The position numbers were made by a program, and so were the translations under genes. From Aphrophora alni (Eukaryota > Arthropoda > Insecta > Hemiptera > Aphrophoridae): a DNA stretch of 64,000 bases. The stretch lies in contig OY740768.1 in the NCBI GenBank assembly GCA_963513935.1, positions 12,879,993 to 12,943,992 on the forward strand, given 5' to 3'. The notes below the pieces were generated by a model. The model did no database searches and had not been told where the DNA came from. It saw nothing but the letters and a program-made list of their open reading frames with translations. Shown here piece after piece: positions 63,641 to 64,000 of this stretch (positions are counted from its first letter, which is position 1; the number at the start of each line of letters is the position of its first letter).

Positions 63641-64000
63641 ACACTTTTAACCTGTGATACACTAAATAGTAATAAAGCATAAATATTTATAACGTATGGG
63701 TGTTCTAGTAAACGAGAAATAATATTGTACCAGTACCCTTTGACCTATAATAAAAATAATGATAACAACATGTTCATCAAAAAGGTAACATTCTACTTTA
63801 AAACAGTTAACACGCTTATGAAAATAATCAGAATTGGGTTTTGTTATAGCTACAGGTTGCACAATTATGTATACTAAATCTGGACTCTATATTTCAACAA
63901 TTTAAAAAATTATATTTGTTTAGTAAACATAAACCAAAGGAAACTATCCGTTTTGTAGTGCCTTGAAGTCGTTCATAAAATATTTTATCTTCTTAATGGC

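Noticed and set aside
1..64000. CRISPR arrays, operons, rRNA or intact tRNA genes
   Set aside because: None seen. The tandem repeats have no unique spacers of constant length and the window is clearly eukaryotic.

Overview
The window is animal nuclear DNA, almost certainly from an insect. It is strongly AT-rich and mostly non-coding. It carries one intact intron-free coding exon for an insect-type biogenic amine receptor, remnants of Jockey-like, R1-like and Penelope-like retroelements, and short TTAGG/CCTAA runs, which match the ancestral arthropod telomere repeat. Nothing looks bacterial: no operons, Shine-Dalgarno sites or CRISPR arrays. I cannot place the insect order from sequence alone; a hemimetabolous insect such as a hemipteran would be a guess.

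Layout. 0-13 kb: AT-rich intergenic DNA with copies of two interspersed repeat families (called A and B here), a 45-base poly-T tract and a short LINE tail near 9.6 kb. 13.66-14.78 kb: a ten-copy tandem array of a 112-113 bp unit. 15.5-16.2 kb: a less AT-rich block with an unassigned 211-codon frame. 17-21.5 kb: two diverged copies of one roughly 1.5-1.9 kb segment, each starting in CTGT-rich simple sequence. 22.7-23.6 kb: an unexplained strand-asymmetric block. 24-26.2 kb: a telomere-like run, a three-unit repeat and a 5'-truncated Penelope-like element (PLE). 29.6-31.6 kb: a 5'-truncated Jockey-like LINE with one internal stop. 33.7-36.6 kb: a second, badly decayed PLE interrupted by a palindromic insertion, followed by another nested inverted-repeat element. 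41.1-42.6 kb: the main gene, a type 1 tyramine (octopamine/tyramine) receptor on the minus strand with a 3' splice site just upstream of its ATG. 45-46 kb: a perfect 27-bp hairpin and a CCTAA-bearing 110-bp tandem duplication. 50.2-50.8 kb: an R1-like LINE 3' fragment. 52.1-52.5 kb: a TATA/CCAAT promoter-like segment. 52.7-53.1 kb: another LINE tail on the minus strand. 53.4-54.3 kb: a purine-rich tract. 55.4-57.5 kb: a higher-order AAC-rich minisatellite. 58-61 kb: two family B copies in opposite orientation.

The only host gene I can support is the receptor. Everything else recognisable is retroelement debris or repeats. The most unusual material is the set of inverted-repeat structures: a palindromic insertion inside a PLE with a 13-bp flanking repeat, several CTGATGA-hairpin-CGAAA motifs resembling the hammerhead-like motifs reported from PLE termini, and nested or perfect hairpins. 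The abundant family A repeat, about one copy per 5-6 kb, keeps a readable frame in several copies.
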